DNA of 64,000 bases from Ophiura sarsii (lineage: Eukaryota; Echinodermata; Ophiuroidea; Amphilepidida; Ophiuridae), in NCBI GenBank assembly GCA_035610835.1, contig CM069452.1:69598919-69662918 (forward strand), in the 5' to 3' direction. Under the pieces are notes generated by a model, which saw only the letters and a list, made by a program, of their open reading frames with translations, searched no databases and had not been told where the DNA came from. Of the stretch, positions 58,301-60,907 are shown in pieces. The position numbers and the translations under genes were made by a program. Positions within the stretch are counted from its first letter, which is position 1; every line of letters starts with the position of its first letter.

Positions 58301-60907
58301 TTGGGAATCGCACCCAGGTTGCCTGCATTTGAGTCCTCTGGTCTGGTGCATTGGGAATCGCACCTAGGTTGTCTGTATTTTTGAGTCCTCTGGTCTTGTG
58401 CATTGGGAATCGCACCCAGATTGCCTGCATTTGAGTCCTCTGGTCTGGTGCATTGGGAATCGCACCCAGGTTGCCTGCATTTGAGTCCTCTGGTTTGGCG
58501 CACGGGGAAGCACTCCCATGTTGCCTACATTTGAGTCCCCTGGTCTGGTGCATGGGGAAGCGCACCTAGGTTGCCTGCATTTGAGTCCTCTGGTCTGGTG
58601 CATTGGGAATCGCACTCATGTTGCCTGCATTTGAGTCCTCTGGTCTGGTGCATGGGGAATCGCACCTATGTTGCCTGTATTTGAGTCCTCTGGTCTGGTG
58701 CATTGGGAATTATTTGGTCTGTTGAACGGGGAATCGCACCCAGGTTGCCTCCATTTGAGGATCCTCTCCTAATATAGGTATGGCATGGAAGTTTGCTTTA
58801 AAAGTGTGTGCACCATTTTTGTATATCTGGCAAGGATGGCAACACAAGATGGCATTGGAATAGTATTTGTTATTACTTATTGTATTGTGACTGTTAGGGT
58901 TTAATATAAGTTACCATTGTAATATGTTAACAGAATTAACAAAAAGAAAACACATTATCATTAGAATGAACAAAAGTCATTGAACGGACGACAAGAGGGG
59001 GCCAGACCATTAGCAGTGCCAAAGACATTGGCATGGCAGAAGCCTGGGGGTGGGGGATGTGCGATGTACGCCTCTAAAGTACGCCTAAAGTTTGTCAGAC
59101 ACCTTAAGGTAGATGTTCCGATTGCTGGCCCGATTTTCAACATGATGTTTTCTATTCTACATGAAGGGTCATCCTTAAAATAGTTGTATTCCAAAGTTTG
59201 AGTTGCATAACTCCTACGGTTCTTAATTTAGAAGCACAAGGTGACATGAAATATGCCCATTGAGTAGTACACAATCTGTCCAGGTGGTTAACCATCTTCA
59301 GTTTAGCCTATAACGTATAAATGGGAAATACCTTCCGCCAAACATTTTACAGAAATAATGATTGATGGGAAAAATATACGATTTCGTCTGATATCAAAAT
59401 ATGTTAATGGGCCAAAAAAATTAATTTTAAAAGTGATCGGAACATCCACCTTTAAAGAACATGTGTATTTAATATTTCCTTGTCCCCTAAATTGTCCCCA
59501 TCACCATAAATGTTGATGCTTCCGCCGTCGTTGGCAAGTGGGAAGGGGACAAGGGAAGTTAACCCCACCCAATGTGCCTCTGTTAAAAGAAATTCTGTCT
59601 CTTCAATGAACATATTTATCAAATATCAAATGTTTCTTAGAAAGCACTTAGTAGTTTTGTTCCTTGTATAATGCTGTATGTTGTTGCTTCCAAATGGTAG
59701 TAAATCAGATTTTGATAATTTTGCTATCTATACAGGAAGCTTTAGAACACCCGAACAACTCTTCATGTGCCAGCAGTCATGACTTCGATAGCACATCTGA
59801 TTTTGGTAAGTAAATAAATGTACTGCTGAGATGACCAGATTTGTTCATTTTCTTTTTGAGCCATTGACTTCAACTTAGTCAACACAAGTCATGTTTGTTG
59901 TGAATTGACTTGATTTGTATCACAGACTCAAAGTAACTTGACTTAAATTGAAACAAAAAATCCATATGACTTGATTTTACTCAGGACTCACATTAAGTAC
60001 ATCAAATTATATGACTATGGCGTATCTAGCGGCACGGGAGGGGACATGCCAAAATGACCAAATCCTCCACCCATACCCCCCACCCATACCCTCTAGAAAA
60101 ATTAATGAATGAAGAAAATCCGGAAGAAAATAAATCATATTCTTCAAGGATTTAAAAATATATTTGCTTTTAAAGTCGTCAGATGTTCGAGGAAGGGGCA
60201 TCAGATTCTATTGTTTCCATTGGGCTATTCCAGTTGAGATTCACTATGGAGGACTGTGTCCTTAATCTTCCATATAGACAGGGAGTGTAGATTTCAAACG
60301 GAGTCACCAAAGAAGGTAACCCGTTTGAAATCCACACTCCCTGTGGGGAAACTAAGGTCATGTCGTCCATAGAGGGCGTATGGATTTCAACTGCAATCCT
60401 TGACAATATTGTTGGAACTCTCTTATGTGTTTGATTACAAACTCCCCCTGCTTGTGCTCGTCCTACCGACCATGTATTGCAGTCCCGACCGTGTAAAATT
60501 CTTTAAAAAACACACACACAATATTTTTTCAAGTCATGTGTATGACCTTGATTGAACCCATGTGACCCCATACCATGTCAATGTTACCTCTATCTTAGAG
60601 GTAAACCTGTGATGCATTTAAATGTAATATTATATCCATCATGCATACATGAAACATTTTTATTGCCAGATCACATGCATACCGACTGAAACTGTAATTT
60701 TTGGAACTGTAATTTCAAACTAAATGTTAACTAATTGAAATAAGTATTTATACATCTTTCTAATGTTATATCATTTGACAAGCAATTAACTCTTCTATTG
60801 CCATATTTAGTTAACAAATTGTAAATAAAATACTGAAAATGTTGTTGCTTTATGTTTTTCACACAGAAAATGATCCTCAAATGTCATACTTAATTTTGTT
60901 AAATTAA
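956..60907 (+). CDS. Ankyrin-Roc-COR-Death (ROCO family, DAPK1-like) gene, multi-exon
   Basis: I read this as one gene: 33 ankyrin exons (956-13642), a linker exon (45123-45188), Roc exons (46189-46308, 48601-48651, 48923-49126, 51433-51547, 52615-52775), a COR start exon (54770-54949), a large COR plus Death exon (56688-57845) and two tail exons (59736-59805, 60867-60907). Exon phases agree across all joins. If every ankyrin exon were used the protein would have about 1,110 ankyrin residues and about 720 more. The domain order matches DAPK1 after its kinase; no kinase is seen here, although the 5' end may lie outside the window. ROCO proteins are large GTPases; DAPK1-type members act in cell death and stress signalling. 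Whether the ankyrin array and the Roc part are one transcript is inferred from order, strand and phase, across a 31-kb repeat-filled gap. Confidence 0.65.
7894..9675 (-). mobile_element. CR1/Jockey-like LINE, 5'-truncated copy 1 (in intron 27)
   Basis: This is a non-LTR retrotransposon fragment flanked by the 6-bp target duplication ATATTG (7888-7893 and 9676-9681). Its 3' end is at the left, after an AATAAAA signal and a short TCATATCATATCA tail, as in CR1/L2 elements. The endonuclease is missing, so the copy is 5'-truncated and could not move by itself. It lies in the ankyrin intron before exon 28, antisense to the host gene. Confidence 0.85.
8063..9655 (-). CDS. LINE reverse transcriptase, partial ORF (copy 1)
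   Basis: The 530-residue open frame is the reverse transcriptase part of a CR1/Jockey-group ORF2. Visible landmarks are SSGPDGIPPKLIKE (fingers), the motif A aspartate in VVLTDFSKAFD, AGVPQGTKLGP (motif B) and the catalytic YVDD box. A C-terminal region with KLERVQKRALRIILG follows, which is typical of this group. No apurinic endonuclease is present, because the element is cut off at 9675 and the methionine at 9655 is not a natural start. The frame has no stop or frameshift, so the insertion is fairly young. Clade assignment (CR1, L2, Daphne or Crack) would need a phylogeny. Confidence 0.85.
   Translation of the reverse strand: MHIPGIDRTNHKDMANAINSKFVSISSHIEPLNMSALPAYLPVNYVAPELNPWEVYNVLKVVKTSKSSGPDGIPPKLIKEFAYELSSPLTDVLNCSFKEGVVPHQWRSAIVVPIPKQFPPSIDKMRPISLTDIFAKIAEGFIAKWVVQDIQDSIDINQFGNIQGVSTAHYLLNLTHFLFQGADKPKNIGTVVLTDFSKAFDLVNHSIAIQKLIALGVRGTIVPWICSFLNDRRQCVRYNQTVSNYLPLCAGVPQGTKLGPITFQAVINDAAESCYSHYWKYVDDLTFAENRSSSESSNLQADLDGFLDWSVTNQLKLNPAKCQAMQMCFMQDPPPHPDLKIGPSQLSFASSAKILGIWLQDDLKWDTQIDHMCKNANKRLFMLRSLKRFGFHTSELVTVYRGYIRPLLEYSDVIWHCALTSKLALKLERVQKRALRIILGPSFISYRNALDVCNFDYLSARREQHSLKFAQSLAECSRTKRLLPACRGQVHGRQLRNNAELTQPRARTNRYAESPIPYYVKLINRLSDLP
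9816..11462 (+). CDS. LINE reverse transcriptase, partial ORF (copy 2)
   Basis: This is the same CR1/Jockey-group reverse transcriptase as in copy 1, with an intact frame, the motif A LTDFSKAFD and the YVDD catalytic box. The frame opens in host ankyrin sequence: its first codons at 9816-9827 are exon 28 bases read out of the ankyrin frame, so the listed start is accidental and the LINE part begins at 9828. Two residues are lost near the C-terminus compared with copy 1, from a 6-bp deletion. No endonuclease domain is present. Confidence 0.83.
   Translation: MRTLDQRIKSMTNSTKSDLDMHIPGIDRTNHKDMANAINSKFVSISSHIEPLNMSALPAYLPVNYVAPELNPWEVYNVLKVVKTSKSSGPDGIPPKLIKEFAYELSSPLTDVLNCSFKEGVVPHQWRSAIVVPIPKQFPPSIDKMRPISLTDIFAKIAEGFIAKWVVQDIQDSIDINQFGNIQGVSTAHYLLNLTHFLFQGADKPKNIGTVVLTDFSKAFDLVNHSIAIQKLIALGVRGTIVPWICSFLNDRRQCVRYNQTVSNYLPLCAGVPQGTKLGPITFQAVINDAAESCYSHYWKYVDDLTFAENRSSSESSNLQADLDGFLDWSVTNQLKLNPAKCQAMQMCFMQDPPPHPDLKIGPSQLSFASSAKILGIWLQDDLKWDTQIDHMCKNANKRLFMLRSLKRFGFHTSELVTVYRGYIRPLLEYSDVIWHCALTSKLALKLERVQKRALRIILGPSFISYRNALDVCNFDYLSARREQHSLKFAQSLAECSRTKRLLPACRGQVHGRQLRNNAELTQPRARTNRYAESPIPYYVKLINSDLP
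9828..11634 (+). mobile_element. CR1/Jockey-like LINE, 5'-truncated copy 2 (inside exon 28)
   Basis: This is almost the same sequence as the copy at 7894-9675 but in the opposite direction. It is about 35 bp longer at the 5' side and has its own target duplication ACATTG. It ends with the AATAAAA signal and a TCATATCATATCAT tail. The two copies form a roughly 1.8-kb inverted repeat around about 150 bp of host sequence. A small deletion near 11448 (actgag missing) separates the copies. Confidence 0.87.
11819..12707 (+). CDS. Ankyrin exons 29-32 (intact)
   Basis: Four more phase 0 exons lie at 11819-11920, 12084-12182, 12344-12445 and 12609-12707 (34, 33, 34 and 33 residues). All end in the sequence AK(D/N)ED, unlike most upstream exons, which suggests these four share a recent duplication history. 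Splice sites are the same as upstream. Exon 29 has K in place of E in the SSSAKC turn, as exon 23 does. Confidence 0.85.
12869..13642 (+). pseudogene. Ankyrin exon 33, broken: lost acceptor and MITE insertion
   Basis: Host bases 12869-12896 and 13572-13642 add up to a 99-bp, 33-residue repeat (TPLHFAA ... ECIKALLEGNADI). It is damaged twice. The acceptor reads ttcactg instead of ttcacag, so the AG is lost. A 673-bp mariner-like MITE with a TA duplication sits after the third GCA-GCT codon pair. The donor gtaagt is intact. It is probably not spliced into the mRNA as a normal repeat. Confidence 0.8.
12897..13569. mobile_element. Mariner-like MITE in ankyrin exon 33
   Basis: Terminal inverted repeats of about 27 bp begin CAGGGTG(A/C)GTCAAAAAAA on both sides. 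A TA dinucleotide flanks each end (12895-12896 and 13570-13571), which is the Tc1/mariner target duplication. No transposase is present; the open frames inside are short and AT-rich. Removing the insert restores the ankyrin exon exactly. Confidence 0.85.
13806..16470. other. Intron or intergenic stretch with old repeats
   Basis: I see no coding exon in this stretch. It holds palindromic GTAACACGTGTTAC-type motifs (13873 and 14037-14068) and a fold-back element: 14370-14438 is the inverse of about 14822-14891, both containing TAATAAATAT and the phrase tgaccaggtaat. A 68-70 bp direct duplication occupies 15343-15410 and 15411-15480. A further shared phrase tgcgcacgcaaaccgcc occurs near 15506 and 15650. 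Linker exons between the ankyrin and Roc parts could hide here, but I could not identify any. Confidence 0.5.
15895..16420. repeat. Short tandem repeats and a SINE/LINE-like tail
   Basis: About four copies of an 18-19 bp unit (ggcggtcacccgggtttgg) at 15895-15955 are followed by three diverged copies of a roughly 127-bp unit starting gcccgatcggacaaacttt at 15971, 16097 and 16224. The block ends in acagacaaacagacagagtagcgtattattatatagat (about 16382-16420), a tail style common in invertebrate dispersed repeats. The 75- and 67-codon open frames here are not supported as genes. Confidence 0.55.
16473..16753. mobile_element. Element A copy 1 (mariner-like MITE), left border of the array
   Basis: The element is 281 bp and starts CAATCTTGTTCAAAACC and ends GTTTTGAACATGATTG. 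The outer 27-28 bp are inverted repeats with one mismatch and one single-base gap, including the shared core TGTTGGGACAC. A TA precedes it at 16471-16472. The middle has a long C run (about 16601-16615) followed by AATCAATGTTGGGG. No transposase is present. The other end of the array carries the same element followed by TA, so one A insertion in unique DNA probably marks the original locus. Confidence 0.85.
17581..17756 (-). repeat. Left arm of the monomer inverted repeat, tRNA-Leu-like (monomer 1 example)
   Basis: Read on the minus strand, this arm contains ATGGCCGACCGGTCTAGCGC, close to the A-box region of tRNA-Leu (ATGGCCGAGTGGTCTAAGGC), and GGTTCGAGTC, a B-box match, about 85 bp apart with a long spacer. 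The stems do not fold well, so this is tRNA-derived (SINE-like) and not a working tRNA. The same arm recurs in every monomer. Confidence 0.6.
17990..18170 (+). repeat. Right arm of the monomer inverted repeat, tRNA-Leu-like (monomer 1 example)
   Basis: This is a near-perfect inverse of 17581-17756, about 230 bp away, with small indels (for example ttaatctttaaaac against ttctttaaaac). The tRNA-like sequences point away from each other. A transcript across both arms would form a long hairpin of about 180 bp. Confidence 0.7.
18519..18526. other. TACATGTA junction between monomers 1 and 2 (excision footprint of A)
   Basis: Where other junctions have TA, element A and then (C/T)ATTAAGGG, this one reads TA-CA-TG-TA-TTAAGGG. 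CA and TG are the first and last two bases of A. A 2-base staggered excision of the Tc1/mariner type followed by end joining would leave exactly this. Confidence 0.7.
20292..20575. mobile_element. Element A copy 2
   Basis: This copy sits between monomers 2 and 3. It is the same as copy 1 except for C-run length (longer). It is preceded by TA and followed by CA, where a TA duplication would be expected; one C/T change explains this, and it is shared by all internal A copies. Confidence 0.85.
22341..22348. other. TACATGTA junction between monomers 3 and 4
   Basis: This is the same 8-base footprint as at the junction of monomers 1 and 2. Monomers 1-2 and 3-4 are duplicates of one 3,822-bp dimer, so the two footprints may come from a single excision. 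Confidence 0.7.
24114..24397. mobile_element. Element A copy 3
   Basis: This copy sits between monomers 4 and 5 and has the same ends and internal sequence as copy 2. Confidence 0.85.
26165..26447. mobile_element. Element A copy 4
   Basis: This copy sits between monomers 5 and 6 and differs from its neighbours by C-run length. Confidence 0.85.
28215..28499. mobile_element. Element A copy 5
   Basis: This copy sits between monomers 6 and 7, with a longer C run than copy 1. Confidence 0.85.
30267..30545. mobile_element. Element A copy 6
   Basis: This copy sits between monomers 7 and 8 and has the shortest C run of the set (279 bp in total). Confidence 0.85.
32313..32593. mobile_element. Element A copy 7
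   Basis: This copy sits between monomers 8 and 9 and is 281 bp. Confidence 0.85.
34361..34644. mobile_element. Element A copy 8 (variant type)
   Basis: This copy sits between monomers 9 and 10. It carries caccgcccg and atggaccaac where copies 1-7 read cacagcccg and atgggccaac. The right-border copy 9 shares both changes, so copies 8 and 9 form a subtype. Confidence 0.85.
36133..36286. repeat. Terminal split repeat (A1)
   Basis: This 154-bp sequence is identical or nearly so to 37989-38142. It begins TTTCTTAC and has GTAAGAAA at 36152-36159, an 8-bp inverted pair around an 11-base loop, as expected for recombinase binding sites. Confidence 0.85.
36370..37437 (-). CDS. Tyrosine recombinase of the Ngaro-like element
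   Basis: This protein would close and insert the circular DNA intermediate. Family landmarks are visible: an N-terminal SAM-like region (residues about 55-160), the first catalytic arginine in YAGFLRFNDL (about 210), the box HSLR in GLHSLRSGGAS (about 302-311), the GRWK motif and the nucleophile tyrosine in NAYMKIS near the C-terminus. The length of 355 residues is normal. The first roughly 26 residues look like intron readthrough: a pyrimidine-rich tract and an AG acceptor stand at 37362-37385, so the true exon may start at 37361. The gene lies beyond the internal repeat junction, apart from RT and RNase H. Confidence 0.85.
   Translation of the reverse strand: MQFARTFVLNSPLLSVSCFLFSCCTEIWSDLASTLHDPTLKQLATVNLPNLLMSAKATSTTKKYIASWKQWEKWASSTPEIVSFPVNPFHFALYVSHLANTGLKTVADSAAAAVSWVHGLAGLTSPTTNSLVKSSLQGFKRLNSSPTVRKEPITPVILAKILASHGHSTATLADLRVLFICFVSYAGFLRFNDLSSVTRKDCVITSDRMTIHLPRSKTDQFRQGADVVIARTFRSTCPVVAAERYLMALGDPVDSPLPVLRRFTNTKSGLIPSVYPLSYTRTREIVLDALKPLVPDISVYGLHSLRSGGASAACNSSVPSFLISKQGRWKTETARNAYMKISPSTSLLASKSLGI
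37438..38880. other. Non-coding part of the Ngaro-like element
   Basis: This stretch lies between the recombinase and RNase H and contains the B1-A2 repeat junction. The 70-codon open frame at 37555-37767 (minus) has no recognised domain. 38143-38880 is AT-rich with no gene seen; short repeated phrases (ggcattagc at 38400 and 38462) occur. Confidence 0.5.
37851..38142. repeat. Internal repeat junction (B1-A2)
   Basis: The 144-bp B1 repeat (37851-37994) runs directly into the 154-bp A2 repeat (37989-38142), sharing TTTCTT. This is the order the two element ends would take in a closed circle. It lies between the RNase H and recombinase genes. Confidence 0.85.
38881..39909 (-). CDS. RNase H and C-terminal part of the Ngaro-like pol
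   Basis: RNase H degrades the RNA strand during reverse transcription. Visible catalytic positions are the D of SDASATGYGG (residue about 57), the E of WRELSAV, the D of FSDNSN and the D of ADELSK. It is followed by the VDRFASPHNAKLPVFNTRFW region, typical of DIRS/Ngaro pol C-termini. The listed methionine is not a true start: upstream codons (39910-39937, reading LALGPVARL) continue the frame of the RT gene, which is cut off by the insertion at 39938-40536. RT and RNase H were therefore one protein before the insertion. Confidence 0.85.
   Translation of the reverse strand: MTRATYSVIESRLFWSDSVFVPDSVISEFDFWLSNITSLNGFPFKYRLVPTMQIFSDASATGYGGYIQGRDIRVQGHWSDIDASKSSTWRELSAVHRILLELHNVLVHQKVKWFSDNSNVPRIIKCGSPKPDLQDISMSIFSICRQHDIILFPLWIPRAENTLADELSKIQDFDDWSLDDSSFSLIDALWGPHSVDRFASPHNAKLPVFNTRFWCRGSSGVDAFCQNWSVGNNYFCPPASLIVQVFSRLKSFKAAGTLIITKWTSAMFWPVICPDGSHLEEHIVDWRLLNVSFHPPTLGNSLFCHTPSFLTLAIRVDFSAPPRASNRGFCCADLGYCHFCAG
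39938..40536. mobile_element. Nested TIR element that splits RT from RNase H
   Basis: The ends read CACTACGAAAACCCT and, in reverse complement of the right end, CACTATGAAAACTCT. The sequence GTGCGAGG stands at 39930-39937 and again at 40537-40544, a duplication of 5-8 bp (ambiguous because gtg also matches the element end). Removing one copy joins the RT frame SMSLAL directly to GPVARL of RNase H. No transposase is present. An 8-bp duplication would favour a hAT-like origin. Confidence 0.75.
40316..40389 (+). tRNA. tRNA-Asn(GTT)-like gene inside the nested element
   Basis: The sequence has the full cloverleaf order: D-arm TGGCGCAATTGGTTAGCGCG, anticodon stem TTCGG/CCGAA with loop CTGTTAA (anticodon GTT at 40350-40352), variable AGGTT and T-loop GGTTCGAGTCC. 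Two defects show: a G-G mismatch in the T stem and an A-C pair at the acceptor end. A run of five T follows at about 40396, a possible Pol III terminator. It may be a slightly decayed copy or a functional variant. Confidence 0.75.
40531..41625 (-). CDS. Reverse transcriptase of the Ngaro-like element (truncated by insertion)
   Basis: This is the RT part of pol. Landmarks are LRLVLDLRIPN, the motif A aspartate in VKYDLKSGYHHVDI, the LPFGLSSACYIFTKL motif and the catalytic YIDDG box, followed by the thumb and SLARFTGLIISMSLAL. It stops just after that phrase only because of the nested insertion at 40536. The N-terminus overlaps the second gag exon in another frame, and the listed methionine may be internal; RT may begin by frameshift or by its own start. 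Relation to the Ngaro/DIRS group is based on motif style and the neighbouring recombinase. Confidence 0.87.
   Translation of the reverse strand: MVLFVASVTVDHTTTTVSPPTASVSHAAQLDTSPPTAHPEPAVRCHQFPASQIDFNAPNGVKGKLKPCLDFWKNVLSSSAYITDVIDSGYKIPFDTIPPTSYARNNKSSLIHPNFVESAIAELLRNNCVIQVNSQPYCCNALTVADGKKLRLVLDLRIPNQYIQNSKFKYDDLKLIAQVLDRDQYYVKYDLKSGYHHVDIFPPHQKYLGFAWRHHDSITRYYTFTVLPFGLSSACYIFTKLCRPLVYHWRARGIQAFMYIDDGLIVSPSAESAAINTAIVRDTITRSGFIPNSTKCVWNPVSSIQFLGLIIDSPSTSFIVPQLKIDSLFSTINSIKSAVRATIRVPIKSLARFTGLIISMSLAL
41465..41734 (-). CDS. Ngaro-like gag, candidate exon 2 with CCHC zinc knuckle
   Basis: After a TTTTTGTAG acceptor (41735-41743), the phase-0 frame begins AEKSAAAKRAESLKK and runs 89 codons to TGA at 41465-41467. 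It contains a basic, RG-rich region and CFACGAAGHIATYC, a C-x2-C-x4-H-x4-C zinc knuckle typical of nucleic-acid binding gag proteins. It overlaps the start of the RT frame. The intron of 247 bp (41735-41981) is a prediction. Confidence 0.65.
   Translation of the reverse strand, partial: AEKSAAAKRAESLKKSRASKTRPYRPQFQPARTMPPRGAFRGFSHRGSYNNNRFAANRQCFACGAAGHIATYCPSRTGRPLPPVPGVAN
41982..42353 (-). CDS. Ngaro-like gag, candidate exon 1
   Basis: This open frame starts MEEENPASVLQAINSLA and continues as a helical, charged protein of 124 residues up to ...EKRLRK, then meets a GTATTATG donor at 41981. Beyond it the frame (to 41763) is hydrophobic and AT-rich, as in an intron. No named gag domain is recognised. 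The assignment rests on position before RT and on the zinc knuckle in exon 2. Confidence 0.65.
42405..42548. repeat. Terminal split repeat (B2) with stacked hairpins
   Basis: This matches 37851-37994. It contains three perfect small hairpins in a row: ATCACTCGC/GCGAGTGAT (42449-42469), ACGTAACG/CGTTACGT (42471-42489) and ATGAGTGC/GCACTCAT (42491-42512). The AAGAAAT/ATTTCTT inverted pair lies at the edge (42531-42548). On the coding strand this would form the 5' leader of the element RNA. Confidence 0.85.
42820..42827. other. TACATGTA junction between monomers 10 and 11
   Basis: This is a third junction without A. The surrounding monomers differ from the dimer type, for example in carrying the variant at 43193 (gctttaac), so it may be either an independent excision or an older copy of the same one. 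Confidence 0.65.
44593..44881. mobile_element. Element A copy 9 (variant type), right border of the array
   Basis: This 289-bp copy has the longest C run and the same two variant positions as copy 8. Unlike internal copies it is followed by TA (44882-44883) and unique DNA, not by CATTAAGGG. Joining the left flank (catcTA) and right flank (TAgacttt) of the array gives a plain TA target site. Confidence 0.85.
45123..45188 (+). CDS. Linker exon between ankyrin and Roc parts
   Basis: This is a 66-bp exon (EEVAPLDYLSIFKRKNVKQA + HD) between the acceptor ttttctatag and the donor gtgagt, in phase 0 at both ends. It matches the phase of the next exon. It has no known motif, but the composition is protein-like and the position, just before the Roc P-loop exon, fits an ankyrin-Roc connector. 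Confidence 0.6.
45558..45910. mobile_element. MITE family 1, copy 1
   Basis: The ends are TTAAAGGTAAATGTTCCGAT and, inverted, TTAAAGGTAGATGACCCGAT. A second copy of the same family is at 59104-59455, sharing internal phrases such as attctacatga, ggtcatcctta and agtttgagttgcataactc. The TTAA-like edges could be a target duplication. Confidence 0.65.
46189..46308 (+). CDS. Roc GTPase exon 1 (P-loop)
   Basis: This is a 40-codon, phase 0 exon between cttaaag and gtaagt. It contains VVKLFICGDPAAGKSTLKQT: the G1/P-loop GDPAAGKST binds the phosphates of GTP. In ROCO proteins this is the start of the Roc domain. The methionine near the 5' end is internal to the gene and there is no sign of a separate start here. 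Confidence 0.8.
46343..46986. mobile_element. MITE family 2 (TA target)
   Basis: Inverted ends of about 33 bp (TGAAGAG...TTCCAAAAGGAGCT on both sides) are flanked by TA at 46341-46342 and 46987-46988. No transposase is seen. A diverged copy in the opposite direction lies at about 49720-50290. Confidence 0.7.
47249..47679. mobile_element. Fold-back MITE family 3, copy 1
   Basis: About 170 bp at each side are inverse to one another (AAAGGTATATTATGTGATC ... GATCACATAGTATACCTTT). Phrases atttctgatcataaat and gatttatgatcagaaat mark the arms. A compact copy is at 48379-48565. Confidence 0.7.
47797..47904. repeat. Two adjacent perfect hairpins
   Basis: The first is 47797-47825 paired with 47828-47856 (29 bp, loop TT). 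The second is 47859-47880 paired with 47883-47904 (22 bp, loop AA). Both are mismatch-free by eye and only two bases apart. They match no MITE in this window. Confidence 0.85.
48379..48565. mobile_element. MITE family 3, copy 2 (short)
   Basis: The ends are AAAGGCATATCATCCAAGG and, inverted, AAAGGCATATTATGTGATC. The core matches copy 1 at 47249-47679. It lies just upstream of the next Roc exon. Confidence 0.65.
48601..48651 (+). CDS. Roc GTPase exon 2
   Basis: This is a 51-bp, phase 0 exon coding KFTLPSFMKDVFDRSKQ, between tttttctag and gtgatg. It continues the segment after the P-loop. The size and phase match both neighbours, but there is no diagnostic motif in it. Confidence 0.6.
48923..49126 (+). 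CDS. Roc GTPase exon 3 (G3 motif)
   Basis: This is a 68-codon, phase 0 exon. FVIWDCAGHQEYSITHGMLL contains the G3 motif (D-x-A-G-H/Q) that contacts the gamma-phosphate and magnesium, and FFVLYDLASLES is the following core beta strand. ROCO and Rab-like GTPases share this pattern. Acceptor ttttcaatag, donor gtaaaa. Confidence 0.82.
49437..49525 (-). repeat. Possible tRNA-derived SINE fragment
   Basis: Read on the minus strand it has an A-box-like GGGGCTTAGTGGGTGGG and a B-box-like GGATCAATTCC about 40 bp later. The GC content is well above the surrounding intron. No second copy was found in the window. Confidence 0.35.
49720..50290. mobile_element. MITE family 2, diverged inverse copy
   Basis: This region is the inverse of 46341-46795, with shared blocks around aagaaccataattctacc, attatgcttgttttctgcc and aagtgaaataggagaaaagc. 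One end (tttggaacatagctcttcata) matches the family terminus; the other end is unclear. Together with the element at 46343 it forms an inverted pair around Roc exons 2 and 3. Confidence 0.6.
51433..51547 (+). CDS. Roc GTPase exon 4 (G4-like motif)
   Basis: This 115-bp exon starts in phase 0 and ends in phase 1. ASIRYWLPFIRATN is followed by QVIFIGTHLDVIRDQEH: the THLD stands where GTPases have N/TKxD for guanine recognition, as is usual in ROCO proteins. Acceptor atttacag, donor gtgagt. Confidence 0.82.
51548..52614. other. Intron with a hAT MITE
   Basis: Apart from the element at 51821-52255, AT-rich intron sequence with no gene was seen. Confidence 0.5.
51821..52255. mobile_element. hAT-type MITE with exact 8-bp target duplication
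   Basis: The ends are CAGGCGTTCTCAACT and, inverted, CAGGCCTTCTCAACT. TCCTAAAC stands directly outside both (51813-51820 and 52256-52263). The 435-bp element has no transposase; such ends are typical of Charlie-like hAT elements. Confidence 0.88.
52615..52775 (+). CDS. Roc C-terminal exon
   Basis: This exon enters in phase 1 and ends in phase 0. After completing a glycine codon it codes QHVGFQMLKEAQELFEPSLD ... LILVDCRKGDCEGMKRLKTV. The strand LILVDCRKGD is where G5 lies in Roc domains (S/C-x-K-like), followed by the last helix. Acceptor tttgtctacag, donor gtaagt. Confidence 0.78.
52776..53460. other. Intron sequence with no feature seen
   Basis: I see no exon, MITE or tandem repeat here. 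Confidence 0.4.
53500..54700. repeat. 139-bp minisatellite with nuclear-receptor-like motif
   Basis: The first part has a TTC/ATC microsatellite (53518-53558) and diverged ggggtcactaggggtca repeats. From 54003 the phrase tgaactttacaggggtaaaagt recurs at 54003, 54142, 54281, 54420 and 54558, that is, every 138-139 bp. Units hold AGGTCAAAGGTCA at 54246, 54385, 54523 and 54662, with one variant at 54107. Confidence 0.85.
54770..54949 (+). CDS. COR domain exon 1
   Basis: This is a 60-codon, phase 0 exon (KSKKLPEICDKLQAVIESLR ... TVTSYFHLLGE). In ROCO proteins a helix pair and the phrase FHLLGEIYW start the COR domain, which mediates dimerisation after Roc. The last residues LLGE join in frame to IYWAKF of the exon at 56688. 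Acceptor tttgtttcag, donor gtaagt. Confidence 0.8.
55030..55560. repeat. Three diverged copies of a roughly 170-bp repeat in an intron
   Basis: Phrases aaagattattgtcaccaa and tttggttgagatt recur near 55115, 55287 and 55451. They carry the same ggggtcattagaggtc words as the other arrays in this region. Short open frames over them (55148-55451) are artefacts. An ATTT run is at 55733-55755. Confidence 0.65.
56402..56620 (+). other. Open frame of unknown status in a COR intron
   Basis: This frame reads QLQQINILALAMTRNDNGGK and on to HVRRQLQDIMPIRMQDRTTF + QELV, with protein-like composition. A cag acceptor precedes ATCAACATC at about 56431 and a gtaaat donor follows at 56619, both phase 0. If spliced in, however, it would split LLGE from IYWAKF of COR. 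It could be an optional exon, a remnant of another gene or chance. I do not recognise it. Confidence 0.3.
56688..57845 (+). CDS. COR and Death domain exon
   Basis: This is a 386-codon, phase 0 exon. It starts IYWAKFNNDDKEDQLILNIQ, with the WFTHEIIGKAF helix typical of COR. The middle includes SRSAVWCKIGEIELFVNLTK. Near the end (about 57588-57840) is a Death domain: DLGEDYTAVGEALGF, a middle helix ending EESRGNGESPTKMIIKEWCS and GVLQQLLTRLSLVENADAL, with the spacing seen in DAPK and ankyrin Death domains. Death domains bind other Death domains in cell death and immune signalling. The acceptor is ttttcag and the donor CTCAG-gtaact. Confidence 0.85.
58046..58765. repeat. 50-bp minisatellite, about 14 units
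   Basis: The unit contains aatcgcacccaggttgcctg and catttgagtcctctggtctg. Most units are exactly 50 bp. As 50 is not a multiple of three, the 184-, 79- and 83-codon open frames on the minus strand cycle through frames and are not genes. Confidence 0.9.
59104..59455. mobile_element. MITE family 1, copy 2
   Basis: The ends are TTAAGGTAGATGTTCCGAT and, inverted, TTAAAGGTGGATGTTCCGAT. The interior matches copy 1 at 45558-45910. Confidence 0.7.
59736..59805 (+). CDS. C-terminal exon after the Death domain
   Basis: This is a 70-bp exon (EALEHPNNSSCASSHDFDST + SDF) between ctatacag and gtaagt, phase 0 in and phase 1 out. The serine-rich, acidic tail is similar to the serine-rich end of DAPK1-type proteins, but this is only a composition match. 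Confidence 0.6.
59806..60866. other. Intron with a fold-back MITE
   Basis: A fold-back element lies at 60222-60400. I see nothing else in this intron. Confidence 0.5.
60222..60400. mobile_element. Fold-back MITE family 4
   Basis: Inner arms cagggagtgtagatttcaaa (60280-60299) and tttgaaatccacactccctg pair around a 20-30 base loop. The outer ends ctattccagttgagat and atttcaactgcaatcc also match in inverse, with mismatches. No coding potential was seen. Confidence 0.6.
60867..60907 (+). CDS. Possible last exon with stop codon
   Basis: After the acceptor tttttcacacag the frame enters in phase 1, as required: a split GAA, then NDPQMSYLILLN and TAA at 60905-60907. The match of phase and good acceptor support it, but it is short and I cannot show a polyadenylation site in the right place. 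Confidence 0.45.

Noticed and set aside
58011..58615. Minus-strand open frames of 184, 83 and 79 codons
   Set aside because: They lie on a 50-bp minisatellite; the peptide repeat is only the DNA repeat read in rotating frames.
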